From: Achatina immaculata | Lineage: Eukaryota; Mollusca; Gastropoda; Stylommatophora; Achatinidae | Direction: 5' to 3' | NCBI GenBank assembly: GCA_009760885.1 | Contig: CM019713.1 | Location: forward strand, 26,040,427-26,104,426 | Length of the DNA stretch: 64,000 nucleotides | Shown here: positions 1 to 18,133 of the stretch, in pieces | Layout: every line of letters begins with the position of its first letter | Numbering within the stretch: position 1 is the stretch's first letter | Notes under the pieces: generated by a model | What the model saw: the letters and a program-made list of their open reading frames with translations, nothing else | What the model was told of the DNA's origin: nothing | Database searches by the model: none | Position numbers and translations under genes: made by a program

Positions 1-1398
1 AATAATCCTACCATCACCAAGGAGCAAGCTAAGAATAATCCTACCATCACTATGGAGCAAGCTAAGAATAATCCTACCATCACTATGGAGCAAGCTAAGA
101 ATAGCCATACCATCACTATGGAGCAAGCTAAGAATAGCCATACCATCACTATGGAGCAAGCTAGGAATAATCCTACCATCACCAAGGAGCAAGCTAAGAA
201 TAATCCTACCATCACCAAGGAGCAAGCTAAGAATAATCCTACCATCACCAAGGAGCAAGCTAAGAATAGCCATACCATCACTATGGAGCAAGCTAAGAAT
301 AGCCATACCATCACTATGGAGCAAGCTAAGAATAGCCATACCATCACTATGGAGCAAGCTAAGAATAGCCATACCATCACCAAGGAGCAAGCTAAGAATA
401 GCCATACCATCACTATGGAGCAAGCTAAGAATAGCCACACCATCACTATGGAGCAAGCTAAGAATAGCCACACCATCACTATGGAGCAAGCTAAGAATAG
501 CCCTACCATCACTATGGAGCAAGCTAAGAATAGCCATACCATCACTATGGAGCAAACTAAGAATAGCCATACCATCACTATGGAGCAAGCTAAGAATAGC
601 CCTACCATCACTATGGAGCAAGCTAAGAATAGCCATACCATCACTATGGAGCAAGCTAAGAATAGCCATACCATCACTATGGAGCAAGCTAAGAATAGCC
701 ACACCATCACTATGGAGCAAGCTAAGAATAGCCACACCATCACTATGGAGCAAGCTAAGAATAGCCCTACCATCACCAAGGAGCAAGCTAAGAATAGCCA
801 TACCATCACTATGGAGCAAACTAAGAATAGCCATACCATCACTATGGAGCAAGCTAAGAATAGCCCTACCATCACTATGGAGCAAGCTAAGAAAAGCCAT
901 ACCATCACTATGGAGCAAGCTAAGAAAAGCCATACCATCACTATGGAGCAAGCTAAGAATAGCCATACCATCACTATGGAGCAAGCTAAGAAAAGCCATA
1001 CCATCACTATGGAGCAAGCTAAGAAAAGCCATACCATCACTATGGAGCAAGCTAAGAAAAGCCATACCATCACTATGGAGCAAGCTAAGAAAAGCCATAC
1101 CATCACTATGGAGCAAGCTAAGAAAAGCCATACCATCACTATGGAGCAAGCTAAGAAAAGCCATACCATCACTATGGAGCAAGCTAAGAATAGCCATACC
1201 ATCACTATGGAGCAAGCTAAGAAAAGCCATACCATCACTATGGAGCAAGCTAAGAAAAGCCATACCATCACTATGGAGCAAGCTAAGAAAAGCCATACCA
1301 TCACTATGGAGCAAGCTAAGAATAGCCATACCATCACTATGGAGCAAGCTAAGAACAGCCCTACCATCACCACTGAACAAGCTTGGTATAGATACTAA
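1..1398 (+). repeat. 33-bp minisatellite, about 41 units, open reading frame throughout
   Basis: Near-identical 33-bp units run from the first base to about 1380. Each unit encodes an 11-residue block of the type EQAKNSHTITM. Unit differences are single substitutions (N/K, H/P, A/T, M/K and silent changes); I see no indel and no stop until TAA at 1396-1398. The frame is already open at base 1, so the array and its ORF continue off the left edge. It may be an ordinary minisatellite whose unit length is a multiple of three, or an exon of a low-complexity repeat protein. No signal peptide, membrane segment or splice site is visible inside the window. Confidence 0.9.
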
Positions 1399-1807
1399 TG
1401 AATTTCTACCTGTTCGTTCAGAAATTTAATTTGCATTTTCTAATTTTCATTCAATTCACCCCCAAACTACCTGCACAAATAAGTTAATTAACAAAATATA
1501 AAAATATTAAAGTTAATTATAAATAATAATATATTACAATTTTTTAAAAAGTAACTTTAAACTTCAAATTTTCATTTGTTTTCAGTATCAGTTATTTATT
1601 TCCATATTTCCTTTTTTTTTTTTTTTACTGTACAATGAGGGGCTCAGGTTGAAATGTTAACTTGTTTTGTTTACAGTGTACAACTTAATCTTATTTTCTG
1701 TCTTATCAACTGAGACAAAGTAACTGACATTCTCCTTGTTCTCTACCAGATCAAGAGCACAAGTCTCTAAAGCCACATGAAGCTACAGTACTGCACCAGT
1801 TCATTAT

Positions 1808-2157
1808 GTGATAAGTCAGTTTTGCCACACACAAGAAGCTAAAACACTGTACCAGACCATAATAAGTCAGTTTTATGCCACACACAAGAAGCTAAAACAC
1901 TGTACCAGACCATAATAAGTCAGTTTTATGCCACACACAAGAAGCTAAAACACTGTACCAGACCATAATAAGTCAGTTTTATGCCACACACAAGAAGCTA
2001 AAACACTGTACCAGACCATAATAAGTCAGTTTTATGCCACACACAAGAAGCTAAAACACTGTACCAGACCATAATAAGTCAGTTTTATGCCACACAAGAA
2101 GCTAAAACACTGTACCAGACCATAATAAGTCAGTTTTATGCCACACACAAGAAGCTA
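1808..2157 (+). repeat. 53-bp minisatellite, copy 1
   Basis: About six to seven units of 53 bp, each containing 'ccataataagtcagtttta' and 'aagaagctaaaacactgt'. It lies inside the first copy of the 956-bp duplication. Confidence 0.9.
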
Positions 2158-2263
2158 ATGTATTGCACCAGATTATGGTAAGTCAGGTCACATATGTCAT
2201 CTGCAGCTGAATTTAAAAAAAAATTCCTCATTTATCTTCAGTATTTAAACAGTCTATTGTGTA

Positions 2264-2486
2264 TACAAATATCATGGACACAAAAAAGAACAAATATATC
2301 CATTCTACAAGAACTTAATATTGAAGAAGGTTGACTAGTAAAGAAGATTAAACAGAGAAAACTTAAATATTTTGGACACTTTAAATGTCATGATAATCTA
2401 GAAAAGACCATCTTGGAAGGGTATATATTGGAAAAAGAAAGAGAGGAAGACCAAGGTGAAGATGGCTGCAAGAGATCATTGATAAT
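2264..2486 (+). mobile_element. LINE-A 3' fragment (first duplicated piece)
   Basis: Translates to the end of the LINE-A reverse transcriptase ORF (ISWTQKRTNISILQELNIEE, then a stop, then KYFGHFKCHDNLEKTILEGY). It ends abruptly at the duplication breakpoint, without the element's 3' tail. Confidence 0.85.
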
Positions 2487-2763
2487 ATATTACAATTTTT
2501 TAAAAAGTAACTTTAAACTTCAAATTTTCATTTGTTTTCAGTATCAGTTATTTATTTCCATATTTCCTTTTTTTTTTTTTTACTGTACAATGAGGGGCTC
2601 AGGTTGAAATGTTAACTTGTTTTGTTTACAGTGTACAACTTAATCTTATTTTCTGTCTTATCAACTGAGACAAAGTAACTGACATTCTCCTTGTTCTCTA
2701 CCAGATCAAGAGCACAAGTCTCTAAAGCCACATGAAGCTACAGTACTGCACCAGTTCATTATG

Positions 2764-3113
2764 TGATAAGTCAGTTTTGCCACACACAAGAAGCTAAAAC
2801 ACTGTACCAGACCATAATAAGTCAGTTTTATGCCACACACAAGAAGCTAAAACACTGTACCAGACCATAATAAGTCAGTTTTATGCCACACACAAGAAGC
2901 TAAAACACTGTACCAGACCATAATAAGTCAGTTTTATGCCACACACAAGAAGCTAAAACACTGTACCAGACCATAATAAGTCAGTTTTATGCCACACACA
3001 AGAAGCTAAAACACTGTACCAGACCATAATAAGTCAGTTTTATGCCACACACAAGAAGCTAAAACACTGTACCAGACCATAATAAGTCAGTTTTATGCCA
3101 CACACAAGAAGCT
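2764..3113 (+). repeat. 53-bp minisatellite, copy 2
   Basis: Duplicate of the array at 1808-2157, carried by the 956-bp tandem duplication. Unit sequence and flanks are the same. Confidence 0.9.
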
Positions 3114-3219
3114 AATGTATTGCACCAGATTATGGTAAGTCAGGTCACATATGTCATCTGCAGCTGAATTTAAAAAAAAATTCCTCATTTATCTTCAGTA
3201 TTTAAACAGTCTATTGTGT

Positions 3220-3540
3220 ATACAAATATCATGGACACAAAAAAGAACAAATATATCCATTCTACAAGAACTTAATATTGAAGAAGGTTGACTAGTAAAG
3301 AAGATTAAACAGAGAAAACTTAAATATTTTGGACACTTTAAATGTCATGATAATCTAGAAAAGACCATCTTGGAAGGGTATATATTGGAAAAAGAAAGAG
3401 AGGAAGACCAAGGTGAAGATGGCTGCAAGAGATCATTGATAATGGATGCATCAGCAGCAGGGCATCTTGTTTATAACCTTGAGGCCTACAGGAGAGCTGT
3501 TAGGGAGGCAAAGTTCCGCAAAGAACATGCTAATGACTGA
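3220..3540 (+). mobile_element. LINE-A 3' end (second piece, with tail)
   Basis: Same reading as 2264-2486 but continuing through the normal LINE-A C-terminus (MDASAAGHLVYN, then EAYRRAVREAKFRKEHAND) to a stop and a short ATGACTGACTAA tail. Flanking 'ctattgtgtatac' (near 2252, and near 3208 in the second duplicate) and 'ctaattgtgtttac' (after 3538) look like an imperfect TSD. Premature stops make it dead. Confidence 0.85.
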
Positions 3541-3544
3541 CTAA

Positions 3545-9996
<6,452 letters not shown>

Positions 9997-10304
9997 CTGT
10001 GAAGATAAAGGACTGAAGACATTACGTGAAAGGTTTAGCTTTGGTTCCAGTGACATCATTTCATACATAATGTAAATGATTATATCCTAAGCCATCATTC
10101 AAATAAAGGCTGAACACAGTGGGTCTTCATTTCAGTCTTGTCAAGCTACTTCCTGTCTATTTCTTGGTGCTGCCTACCTGTTTGTCCTTTTGTCTTGTCT
10201 CCTTCCTCATATAACTTTCAGCATTGACTTCTTGATAGAGCTTTGCAGTTTATTTCACATAATGGATCATTTAAAGTCCACCTTATCTGTACTTTTTTCT
10301 TCAG

Positions 10305-10748
10305 TTAGGTCAGTCAGCAGTATAGTTCCTCCCAAGAGTTAGGTCAGTCAGCAGTATAGTTCCTCTCAAGAGTTAGGGCAGTCTGCAGTATAGTTCCTCT
10401 CAAGAGTTAGGGCAGTCAGCAGTATAGTTCCTCTCAAGAGTTAGGTCAGTCAGCAGTATAGTTCTTCTCAAGAGTTAGGGCAGTAAACAGTATAGTTCCT
10501 CTCAAGAGTTAGGGCAATAAACAGTATAGTTTCCCTCAAGAGTTAGGGCAGTAAACAGTATAGTTCCCCTCAAAAGTCAGGGCAGTAAACAATATAGTTT
10601 CCCTCAAGAGTTAGGGCAGTAAACAGTATAGTTCCCATCAAGAGGGTTAGGGCAGTCAACAGTATAGTTCCCCTCAAGAGTTATGGCAGTAAACAGTATA
10701 GTTCCCCTTAAGAGAGTTAGGGCAGTCAGCAGTATAATTCCCCTCAAG
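10305..10748 (+). repeat. 34-bp minisatellite upstream of the TMEM41A-like start
   Basis: About thirteen units of the type 'agttagggcagtcagcagta' plus 'tagttcctctcaag'. It lies in the 5' intron or upstream region of the TMEM41A-like gene. Confidence 0.92.
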
Positions 10749-10749
10749 A

Positions 10750-11568
10750 ATATTGAAACTATACTTAGATCGGTCGACTGACTTGCACTGCCTTGACTTT
10801 TTAAGCAAAACATTGATCGATCAGCAGACCTATTTACAAAGCTCCACTGCTCACTGACCAGGCTGAATAGCACAACAGCTATATTTACCAAGAGACCTAA
10901 CATGCGGTGTCATAACGTACTAGCCATCTCTGGTTCATAAAATCAAACTGCTACGAAGAACGATAAGAAAGTGTTCAAAACAAAAATAACCGTGTGGAAG
11001 AATAATTAATTTTCGAGTGCTCAAAACAGAAAAAAAATGTATAACGATGAAGGCGATTCTTTAATTAAAAACATACTTTCATAAGCCCAATTTGCTGACA
11101 ATATCGCCATCATTCTCAATTGAGTTAACACTTACTGGAGAGAAGAAAGCAGCCTTATGGTTTGCTGACTCTTAAAAAAATAGCCTAGAATGTGTGGCTG
11201 TATGTTACTGAACCCAAGACTTGCTTCAAGTCATAAATCCATTATCTATAGCTCAGATTGTACGACATCATCAAACAAATTCATTGGCCTTAATCGTATC
11301 AGGCGACATTTGTTCAACCGGAAGTCCAAAACAATCTTTAAAATTTGTCTCCAGGAGCGATCTTTACAAAACAAAATAAACTATGCTAACTTTGTTTTAT
11401 CTTTCATTGTCAACACTTTAATTTTCATAGACAGCTTATATTTCCTCTTTGTGTCAGTTCAAAGCCTATGAAAGCTTTCGTTTCTCGCCATTAAGATGCC
11501 AGCCATTTCTTGTTTACACTCTCTGAACCTTGAAAAAAAATAGGCAAATAAAAATAAATAGGCAAAGT
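10750..11568. other. No recognised gene; possible upstream region of TMEM41A-like gene
   Basis: AT-rich and without a tandem array or recognisable transposon. The non-coding first exon of the TMEM41A-like gene and its promoter should lie at or beyond this stretch, but I cannot place them. Confidence 0.3.
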
Positions 11569-11582
11569 AAAATATAACTATA

Positions 11583-12221
11583 TTACATCTTGCATCCTTC
11601 CAGTGCCGCTAAACGTCACATAGGGCTCGCATAGTTGTTTGCCAAGTTTTCCTGTTCTCGGCGAGTCTTTCAACTTCATCAAGGGATGTTATGCCCACTA
11701 AACTGTCCTCTTTAGAGTTTCACGTGGTCGACCTCTTTTTCTTCGGCCTGTTGTGTTCCACTTGATAGCTTGTTTTGGTATTCTCTTGATTGTTTTTTCT
11801 CATCACATGGCCTACATATGTCCGTCTTCTTTTTCCAATCACCCATAATACAGGTTGTTGTTTGTTCATGTGTCTTATCTCTGTGTTATTCTTGATTTAG
11901 TTCCACTTTATACCAAGTATTTTCCTTAAGCATTTGTTTTCAAAAGAGTCTAATTTCTTGTCTATTTCTTTAGTTGTTTTACAGCTCTCGCACGCATAAA
12001 TGAGGGTGGATATCACATTTGAATTGAATAATCCTAACTTGGTTTTTGTGCTTATAACTTTTGAATTCCATATGTTCTCAATTTTTTAAGGGCAACGCTG
12101 CTTTTGCAAAGCTAATTCTAACTTCCTTCCTGATGTCACCATCCTGCCAAAGTATGTAAATTGTTTTACTTCATCAACAACTGTTCCATCTACACATATT
12201 TTTTCTTCTTGACTAATGAGA
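11583..12221 (-). mobile_element. LINE-B 3' fragment
   Basis: Minus strand; same 3' end as 63505-64000 and as 33000-33126 (shared 'cctatgtgacgtttagcggc'). TSDs 'aaaatataactata' (11569-11582) and 'aaaatagaactata' (12222-12235) differ by one base. It is a 5'-truncated, decayed end of the reverse transcriptase ORF plus 3' UTR ending in a 'gatgtaa' tail. Confidence 0.85.
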
Positions 12222-12329
12222 AAAATAGAACTATACATTATAATAACATTTTTAAACATGGCAAATCATTTTATAGGCAAGTCATATTAGATTTTTCCCC
12301 TTATTCCTTTGCCTTATAGGCAGTCATCA

Positions 12330-13570
12330 CAGTAATTGTCACTTTGTCATATTTATCTCCACTCTGCCACAGTCATTTTGTTATATTTATCTCTACTCTG
12401 CCACAGTAAATGTCATTTTGTCAGAGTTATCTCCACTCTGTCATAGTAAATATCATTTTGTCATATTTATCTCCACTCTACCACAGTCATTGTCATTTAG
12501 TCATATTTATCTCCACTCTGTCACAGTCATTATCATTTTGTCATATTTATCTTCATTCTGCCACATTCATTTTGTTATATTTATCTTCAGTCTGTCACAG
12601 TCAATGCAATTTTGTCATATTTATCTTCATTCTGCCACATTCATTTTGTCACATTTATCTTCAGTCTGCCACAGTCAATGCAATTTTGTCATATTTATCT
12701 TCACTCTGCCACAGTCATTTTGTCCTATTTATCTTCACTCTGCCACATTAATTGTCATTTTGTCATATTTATCTTCACTCTGCCACAGTCATTTTGTCAT
12801 ATTTATCTTCACTCTGCCACATTAATTGTCATTTTGTCCTATTTATCTTCATTCTGCCACAGTCATTTTGTCATATTTATCTTCACTCTGCCACATTAAT
12901 TGTCATTTTGTCATATTTATCTTCACTCTGCCACATTAATTGTCATTTTGTCATATTTATCTTCACTCTGCCACAGTCATTTTGTCATATTTATCTTCAC
13001 TCTGCCAGAGTAATTGTCATTTTGTCATATTTATCTTCACTCTGCCACATTAATTGTCATTTTGTCATATTTATCTTCACTCTGCCACATTAATTGTCAT
13101 TTTGTCATATTTATCTTCACTCTGCCACATTAATTGTCATTTTGTCATATTTATCTTCACTCTGCCACATTAATTGTCATTTTGTCATATTTATCTTCAC
13201 TCTGCCACAGTCATTTTGTCATATTTATCTTCACTCTGCCAGAGTAATTGTCATTTTGTCATATTTATCTTCACTCTGGCACAGTAAATGTCATTTTATC
13301 ATATTTATCTCTATTCTGTTATATTCATTGTCATTTTGTCATATATACCTCCACTCTATCACAGTCATAGTCATTTTTATCCCCACTCTGCCATAGTCAC
13401 CGTCATTTTGTCATATTTATCTTCACTCTGGCACAGTAAATGTCATTTAGTCGCATTTATCTATATTATGCCATATTCATTGTCATTCTATCATATTTAT
13501 CTCCACTCTCCCAGTCATTGTCATTTTGTCATATTTATCTCCACTCTCCTAGTCACTGCCATTCTGTCAT
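12330..13570 (+). repeat. 40/34-bp minisatellite
   Basis: About thirty units built on 'attttgtcatatttatcttc' plus 'actctgccac', alternating 40-bp (with 'attaattgtc') and 34-bp (with 'agtc') versions. Several overlapping array-born ORFs occur and have no coding support. Confidence 0.93.
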
Positions 13571-13940
13571 ATTTATTCTGTCACAAGTTACTGACACTCT
13601 ATCACAGTAATCTTTCCACATAATCTCACCCCTAAATTTGCTGCACTTTAAAACCTGAAACCTGAAACACATTTTTAGTGAAAAAACAACAACACAAAAA
13701 AAAACATCTGCTTTGAAGTACACTTAAGTAGCTGGCCAACATTTGCCGAGATAAGATGGCTTGGTTTTCGCCCAACTTTAAGATTCGTTCGTTCATGAAC
13801 AGTTGCGCCCAGCATGGGCTGGCTGTGTAAGCTTTACATTTTATGTCGGATTTAAAAAAAAAATTTGTTTTTTAAATCAGATAGGTTGTTTCTCCTTTGC
13901 TGTTGGCACTTCTTCAGTCAGTTTGATCTCTCGCTCTCTC

Positions 13941-13946
13941 TCCCCC

Positions 13947-14010
<64 letters not shown>
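13941..14010 (+). repeat. (TCTG)n(TC)n microsatellite
   Basis: A run of tctg followed by tc dinucleotides. Confidence 0.95.
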
Positions 14011-14257
14011 AGCTTGGGTTTTACGGAATATTGAAAAGACAATAATATCTGTTTTCATCTTAACGTTTAAAATTTGAAAAGATTAGCGTTCGTTGCTTGC
14101 GGAAGTTCCCTTCTCTAGCGACGTTGAATGAAAAAAAAAATCTTTCATGGTCTATTCTACAAAAATTTGATTATTATAATCGATCTTAGTAACAACAGAC
14201 ATATCTCAGTTATACGATGTCGTCTCTTTTATCTGCTTCTTCTGCTTTTTTAAATCT

Positions 14258-14277
14258 CCCCACCCCACCCCAACCCC
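14258..14277 (-). other. G-quadruplex-type motif (minus strand)
   Basis: Four CCCC runs separated by 1, 1 and 2 bases on the plus strand, so four G4 runs on the minus strand with very short loops. Formation in vivo is inference. Confidence 0.6.
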
Positions 14278-14399
14278 AATGACGCAGTTCTCAATGCGAA
14301 GCAGATGCCCAGGTGACAATGCACGTATTTAACTATGTTCACAACGTTATGTAAGTGTACTTAAACGGGTTTACTGGGTGGGGGAAGGAGAGAAAGATG

Positions 14400-14735
14400 T
14401 TGTCCCATTGACGATCAGCGACCCGTAGATGACATGCTGGAGTCAGTCCGGGGTGGCGAACCATAGCTGACCAAGACCCTGTCCCAACTCTCCGCAGGTA
14501 CCTCCCAGAAACGGGCCTGACCTGGCTAACGGCGGCAGGGATGGACCATAGTCCCCATGGTGGTGGAGTCTGCTAAAGAAGTGGTGCACTTTTTTAACTA
14601 CACACAGAGACTGGAAAAAAAGTAGCTGTCATAACCCGCTGCCAAAACTACAAGATGCTCTGTCTCAACATCTCCACTGCATCGGCTGCAAAGATCACCA
14701 AGTCCCAGTTTCACGGGAATAAGAAGAAGAAAAAG
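14400..14735 (+). repeat. Dispersed repeat R1, best copy, with AAGAAGAA tail
   Basis: Begins with 'tgacatgctggagtcagtcc' and 'ggggtggcgaaccatagctg'; ends in 'cggctgcaaag' ... 'gggaataagaagaagaaaaa'. Related copies are at 21830-22115 and, weaker, 4310-4575. The tail suggests retroposition. Its head resembles the unit of the 34-bp satellite at 57135-58125. Confidence 0.55.
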
Positions 14736-14921
14736 AGTTTCTACACTATGTAGCTGTCCTTAACTTTAAGTATCTTAAACATTGAGTATTTATTTGAACA
14801 ACTATATGAGTTTCATCTCATTCATAATTTACCTCTTAAATATCGATTCCCTATACCAGTGGTTCCCAGCCCGTGGTACGTGGAACTTGCCATGGGGGTC
14901 TGTGACAAAAACTCCTTTTGT

Positions 14922-14925
<4 letters not shown>

Positions 14926-14962
<37 letters not shown>
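14926..14962 (+). repeat. (ATT)n microsatellite
   Basis: About twelve tta/att repeats inside the hAT MITE. Confidence 0.95.
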
Positions 14963-15044
14963 TTCACTGTGACATGTTTAGCAAATGATGTTTCTGTGAA
15001 TCCTGTGTGGATGAAAGATTTTTTTTCCTGATGCGCGAAGTCTT

Positions 15045-15604
15045 GCAGTCTAGGTGACAAACTAATATGATGGTGTCCTACAGTCTAGGTGACAAACTAA
15101 TATGATGGTGACCTACAGTCTAGGTGACAAACTAATATGATGGTGTCCTACAGTCTAGGTGACAAACTAATATGATGGTGACCTACAGTCTAGGTGACAA
15201 ACTAATATGATGGTGACCTACAGTCTAGGTGACAAACTAATATGATGGTGACCTACAGTCTAGGTGACAAACTAATATGATGGTGACCTACAGTCTAGGT
15301 GACAAACTAATATGATGGTGACCTACAGTCTAGGTGACAAATTAATATGATGGTGACCTACAGTATAGGTGACAAACTAATATGATGGTGACCTACAGTC
15401 TAGGTGACAAACTAATATGATGGTGACCTACAGTCTAGGTGACAAACTAATAATATGGTGTCCTACAGTCTAGGTGACAAACTAATATGATGGTGTCCTA
15501 CAGTCTAGGTGACAAACTATTATGATGGTGTCCTACAGTCTCGTGACAAACTAATATGTCGATGTCCTACAGTCTCGGTGACAAACTAATATGACGGTGT
15601 CCTA
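15045..15604 (+). repeat. 35-bp minisatellite inside the hAT MITE
   Basis: About sixteen units of 'ctacagtctaggtgacaaac' plus 'taatatgatggtgac'. It is entirely within the MITE boundaries. Confidence 0.95.
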
Positions 15605-16009
15605 AAGTCGGGCAACTGCAAGAAGAACAAAGAGATTGCTAGAAAGAGCCTGATCTTTAATGTTATAGCAACTTTAATGAAGTTTCGACAATGTGTTGGC
15701 GATAGTGCAAACTAGGCAGTTATAACAGGAGGATGAGTTTCGACATCACAACTTCCCACATTTTCTGAAAAAAAAAATATTTTGGATTCAAACCACATAG
15801 CAACCATACACATATGTGAAGCTTTTCCAAAGTATTGGGGGGTCAGTGGTCTTAATTTTTAAACAACAGGAGTTCCGTGGACGTTTGTTAAATGGGAACC
15901 ACTGCCCTGTACGATGTATCAGGTCAAACCAGCCGGGACTACTTTCTCATATACCCGGATGTGGCGTGCGGATTTATTTCGTTTCTGCGCGACACAGCTT
16001 TCTCAATCT

Positions 16010-16600
16010 TGGTCTGACCCTAGGAGAGGGTCTGAACTAGCAGTTCAGCCACACTCAACATTCCCCTCCTCAACAATCATGTTCCCTCTGCACTAAGTTC
16101 TACTCTTTTCTCACCTGTAACACATAGTTCCGAACCTCCTCCTCACAGAATCAGGTTACAACCCCACTACCCCAACTATAATTACATATTCCGCCTTCTC
16201 CAGACTAGATTACCATTATATCACTCTCTCCTCTTTCCACGACCCCCCCTCCCTTACACATTTACGACCCACTTATCACACATCACAAGTCTCCATTTAA
16301 ATATTCTCTACACCCCACCAAGCGCACTTCTCTTACAACCCACAGCTTCTTTCAAGTCACAGCTTCTTACAAGTCACAGCTAAGTACTCCATTCGTTTTA
16401 TTTTATTTTTTTCCATTCCTACTCTTTACACACTATTCATGTGAATTTATATTTTGTCTCCTCTCTCTATTTCTTCGTCCTGTATGTTTTTGTATAATTA
16501 AGATTGACACTGAAACCTCACAACTGTGTGCTCGTTAAGTAATGAAGCTGGTCCTAACTTTTTTCCTTAGTTTATATATTTTGTTATCACAGCTTTAGTG
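16010..16600 (+). mobile_element. Penelope-like element 3' end (copy 1)
   Basis: Shares the 3' UTR seen at 39250-40095 and 52417-53006: 'gcactaagttctactctttt', 'acttatcacacat', 'ttcttcgtcctgtatgtttt', 'gtgctcgttaagtaatgaag' and the end 'ttagtttatata'. 5'-truncated, so the EN C-terminus is missing here. Confidence 0.75.
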
Positions 16601-16659
16601 CAGTGGCTTAAAAAAAAGCAACAACTCACAAGACCTCTGGGAGTCATGACCCAGAGGGG

Positions 16660-16830
16660 GCCACCCCCCCCCCTTTTTAGAGTGTCAGGAGTTTAATAGG
16701 GCCAAAACACTTGTCTGATTGGGGGGGGGGGGGGGTGCTTCCTCTGATGATCTGAAAGAGTTGTGTTGTCGTTCCACTGTCTACAGTAGAGAGTTTCCTG
16801 CAGTAGCTTCGTGTATAGGTTAGTTTTAAC
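16660..16830 (+). repeat. Dispersed repeat R2 (copy 1)
   Basis: Matches the reverse complement of about 55320-55440: 'gagtgtcaggagtttaatag', 'cttcctctgatgatctgaaa' and 'gtagagagtttcctgca'. Contains long C and G homopolymers. Family unknown. Confidence 0.65.
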
Positions 16831-16839
16831 CTTAGTTTG

Positions 16840-16945
16840 ACATAGTATAGTTATATACTTAGTTTTATATACTTATAGTTGTATACTTAGTTTTATATAC
16901 TTATAGTAATATATTTAGTTTTATATACTTATACTTATATGCTTA
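16840..16945 (+). repeat. AT-rich array split by the Penelope-like insertion (left part)
   Basis: Repeats of 'cttagttttatatactta'. The same sequence resumes at 19556-19625, so the element between them was probably inserted into one AT-rich array. Confidence 0.65.
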
Positions 16946-17040
16946 CAGACAGAGGTGTATGGTACAGTTTTACAAAGCGAGAGAGGGAGTGAGAAAAGTG
17001 AGAAAAACTATAAATAATGAAAAACATACAACATCTAATA

Positions 17041-17075
17041 TTTCGGCGGGAGCCTTTTTCAAGGATTACATACAA
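17041..17075 (-). ncRNA. Degenerate hammerhead-like motif in PLE terminus
   Basis: The minus strand reads 'ccttgaaaaaggctcccgcc' then 'gaaatattag': a GGC/GCC stem followed by GAAA, as in stem II and the GAAA box of PLE-associated hammerheads. The upstream CUGANGA box is reduced to 'cttga', so cleavage is unlikely. Confidence 0.35.
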
Positions 17076-17561
17076 AAACAAATACAACATAAAATAAAAG
17101 AGAATAAGAAAAATGAAAATGAAAAACTAAGCTTTGTGGCATCCCTTCTTGTACACAATACAACAGAATGGGCCCTAAAAACAAGGCTGGGAGATCATAA
17201 AGGAAAACAAATTAAACCAATCGGATAGTAGCAGTGGTGAAAGGGAGAGAACAATACAGGTTTTGCGGGAGGGGCTCGGGAAAGATATGCGGAGGCAATA
17301 AATACCTCTAGGCCACTAGAGAAGGGAAGCTGGGCGGTGTGAAACTGATGAATGAAGAAATGTAGCGAAATGTGCGGGCCAAAGACAAGAAATTAGGGTA
17401 TAAATAGCAGAAAATAGGTGGAAATCTAAAGAAGTTTGAAGGAAGCTGAATACATTGTTAACTCCAGCTGGGTGGAGACAGCCGGCCAGGAAAATAAGGC
17501 GCTATTCTAGAGCCTTCCGAGATCGTACACCAGAAGAACAGGCGCGGATTGCGCTAACAGA

Positions 17562-17998
17562 TTTCCGGTGAGAAAGTCCAACTCTGGCCTGGGTGGGCTA
17601 CCGCCTCTCACCCAGCAGGGATATACTGATATCCAAAACACGTCGAGGTCTTCCGGTGAGAAAATCCAACTCTGGCCTGGGTGGACTACCACCTCTCACC
17701 CAGCGGGGATATACTGATATCCTAAACACGTCGAGGTCTTCCGGTGAGAAAGTCCAACTCTAAACTGAACTGGTGCAACGAAAACTACGGTGTCACGCAA
17801 TCCCGCTTCTGAGACCCACCAAGAATACCGGTTCAAGCCCTGCGATACTCTGAACCTCTAGTGGTCCTCTCGGGGATCTCGTGCGGTCCTTTCGGGGACC
17901 ACACAGGAGACCACGGGACTTAACGAGGATCACAGGCGTAAACTCAGTAGGATCACAGGGCGGTCTTGGTGGTAGAAGCGAACGAAGAAGAAGAAGAA
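17562..17998 (+). mobile_element. GAA-tailed modular element, 5'-truncated copy 2
   Basis: TSDs 'gcgctaacaga' (17551-17561) and 'gcactaacaga' (17999-18009). Starts inside module C, has two to three C modules, the unique 3' region with its gtggtcc hairpin area, and a GAAGAA tail. The clean 5' truncation with TSDs indicates target-primed reverse transcription. Nested in the PLE. Confidence 0.88.
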
Positions 17999-18133
17999 GC
18001 ACTAACAGAGATGTCACTTTTTTCCCTGTAGTTTCTTTAACAAAAGTGTTTTGCCACAGGGGTCCATGGCTTCATGGAAATATCGTTAAGATGTTGACGA
18101 AAACGGTCTCCTCAACGTAACCCGGTCTCCTCT

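Larger units (their letters stand above)
1531..3443 (+). repeat. 956-bp direct tandem duplication (1531-2486 and 2487-3443)
   Basis: Bases 1531-2486 recur almost unchanged at 2487-3443: the same poly-T tract, the same 53-bp array and the same piece of LINE-A. Differences are tiny, for example two bases in one array unit and the poly-T length. The junction sits at short shared 'ataat' sequence. The second copy continues into the true 3' end of LINE-A, so the duplication happened after LINE-A had inserted and is recent. Confidence 0.9.
14857..15904. mobile_element. hAT-type MITE containing a minisatellite
   Basis: Terminal inverted repeats CAGTGGTTCCCA (14857) and TGGGAACCACTG (ending 15904) are flanked by 8-bp TSDs 'ccctatac' (14849-14856) and 'ccctgtac' (15905-15912), the hAT signature. 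There is no transposase. The interior holds an (ATT)n run and a 35-bp array. Confidence 0.85.

Noticed and set aside
12410..13623. Overlapping ORFs of 95-135 codons inside the 40-bp array
   Set aside because: Products of tandem units read in several frames; no start context, domain or splice signal.
16959..17228. 89-codon plus-strand ORF
   Set aside because: Antisense to the 3' region of the Penelope-like element; low-complexity Lys/Asn-rich product.
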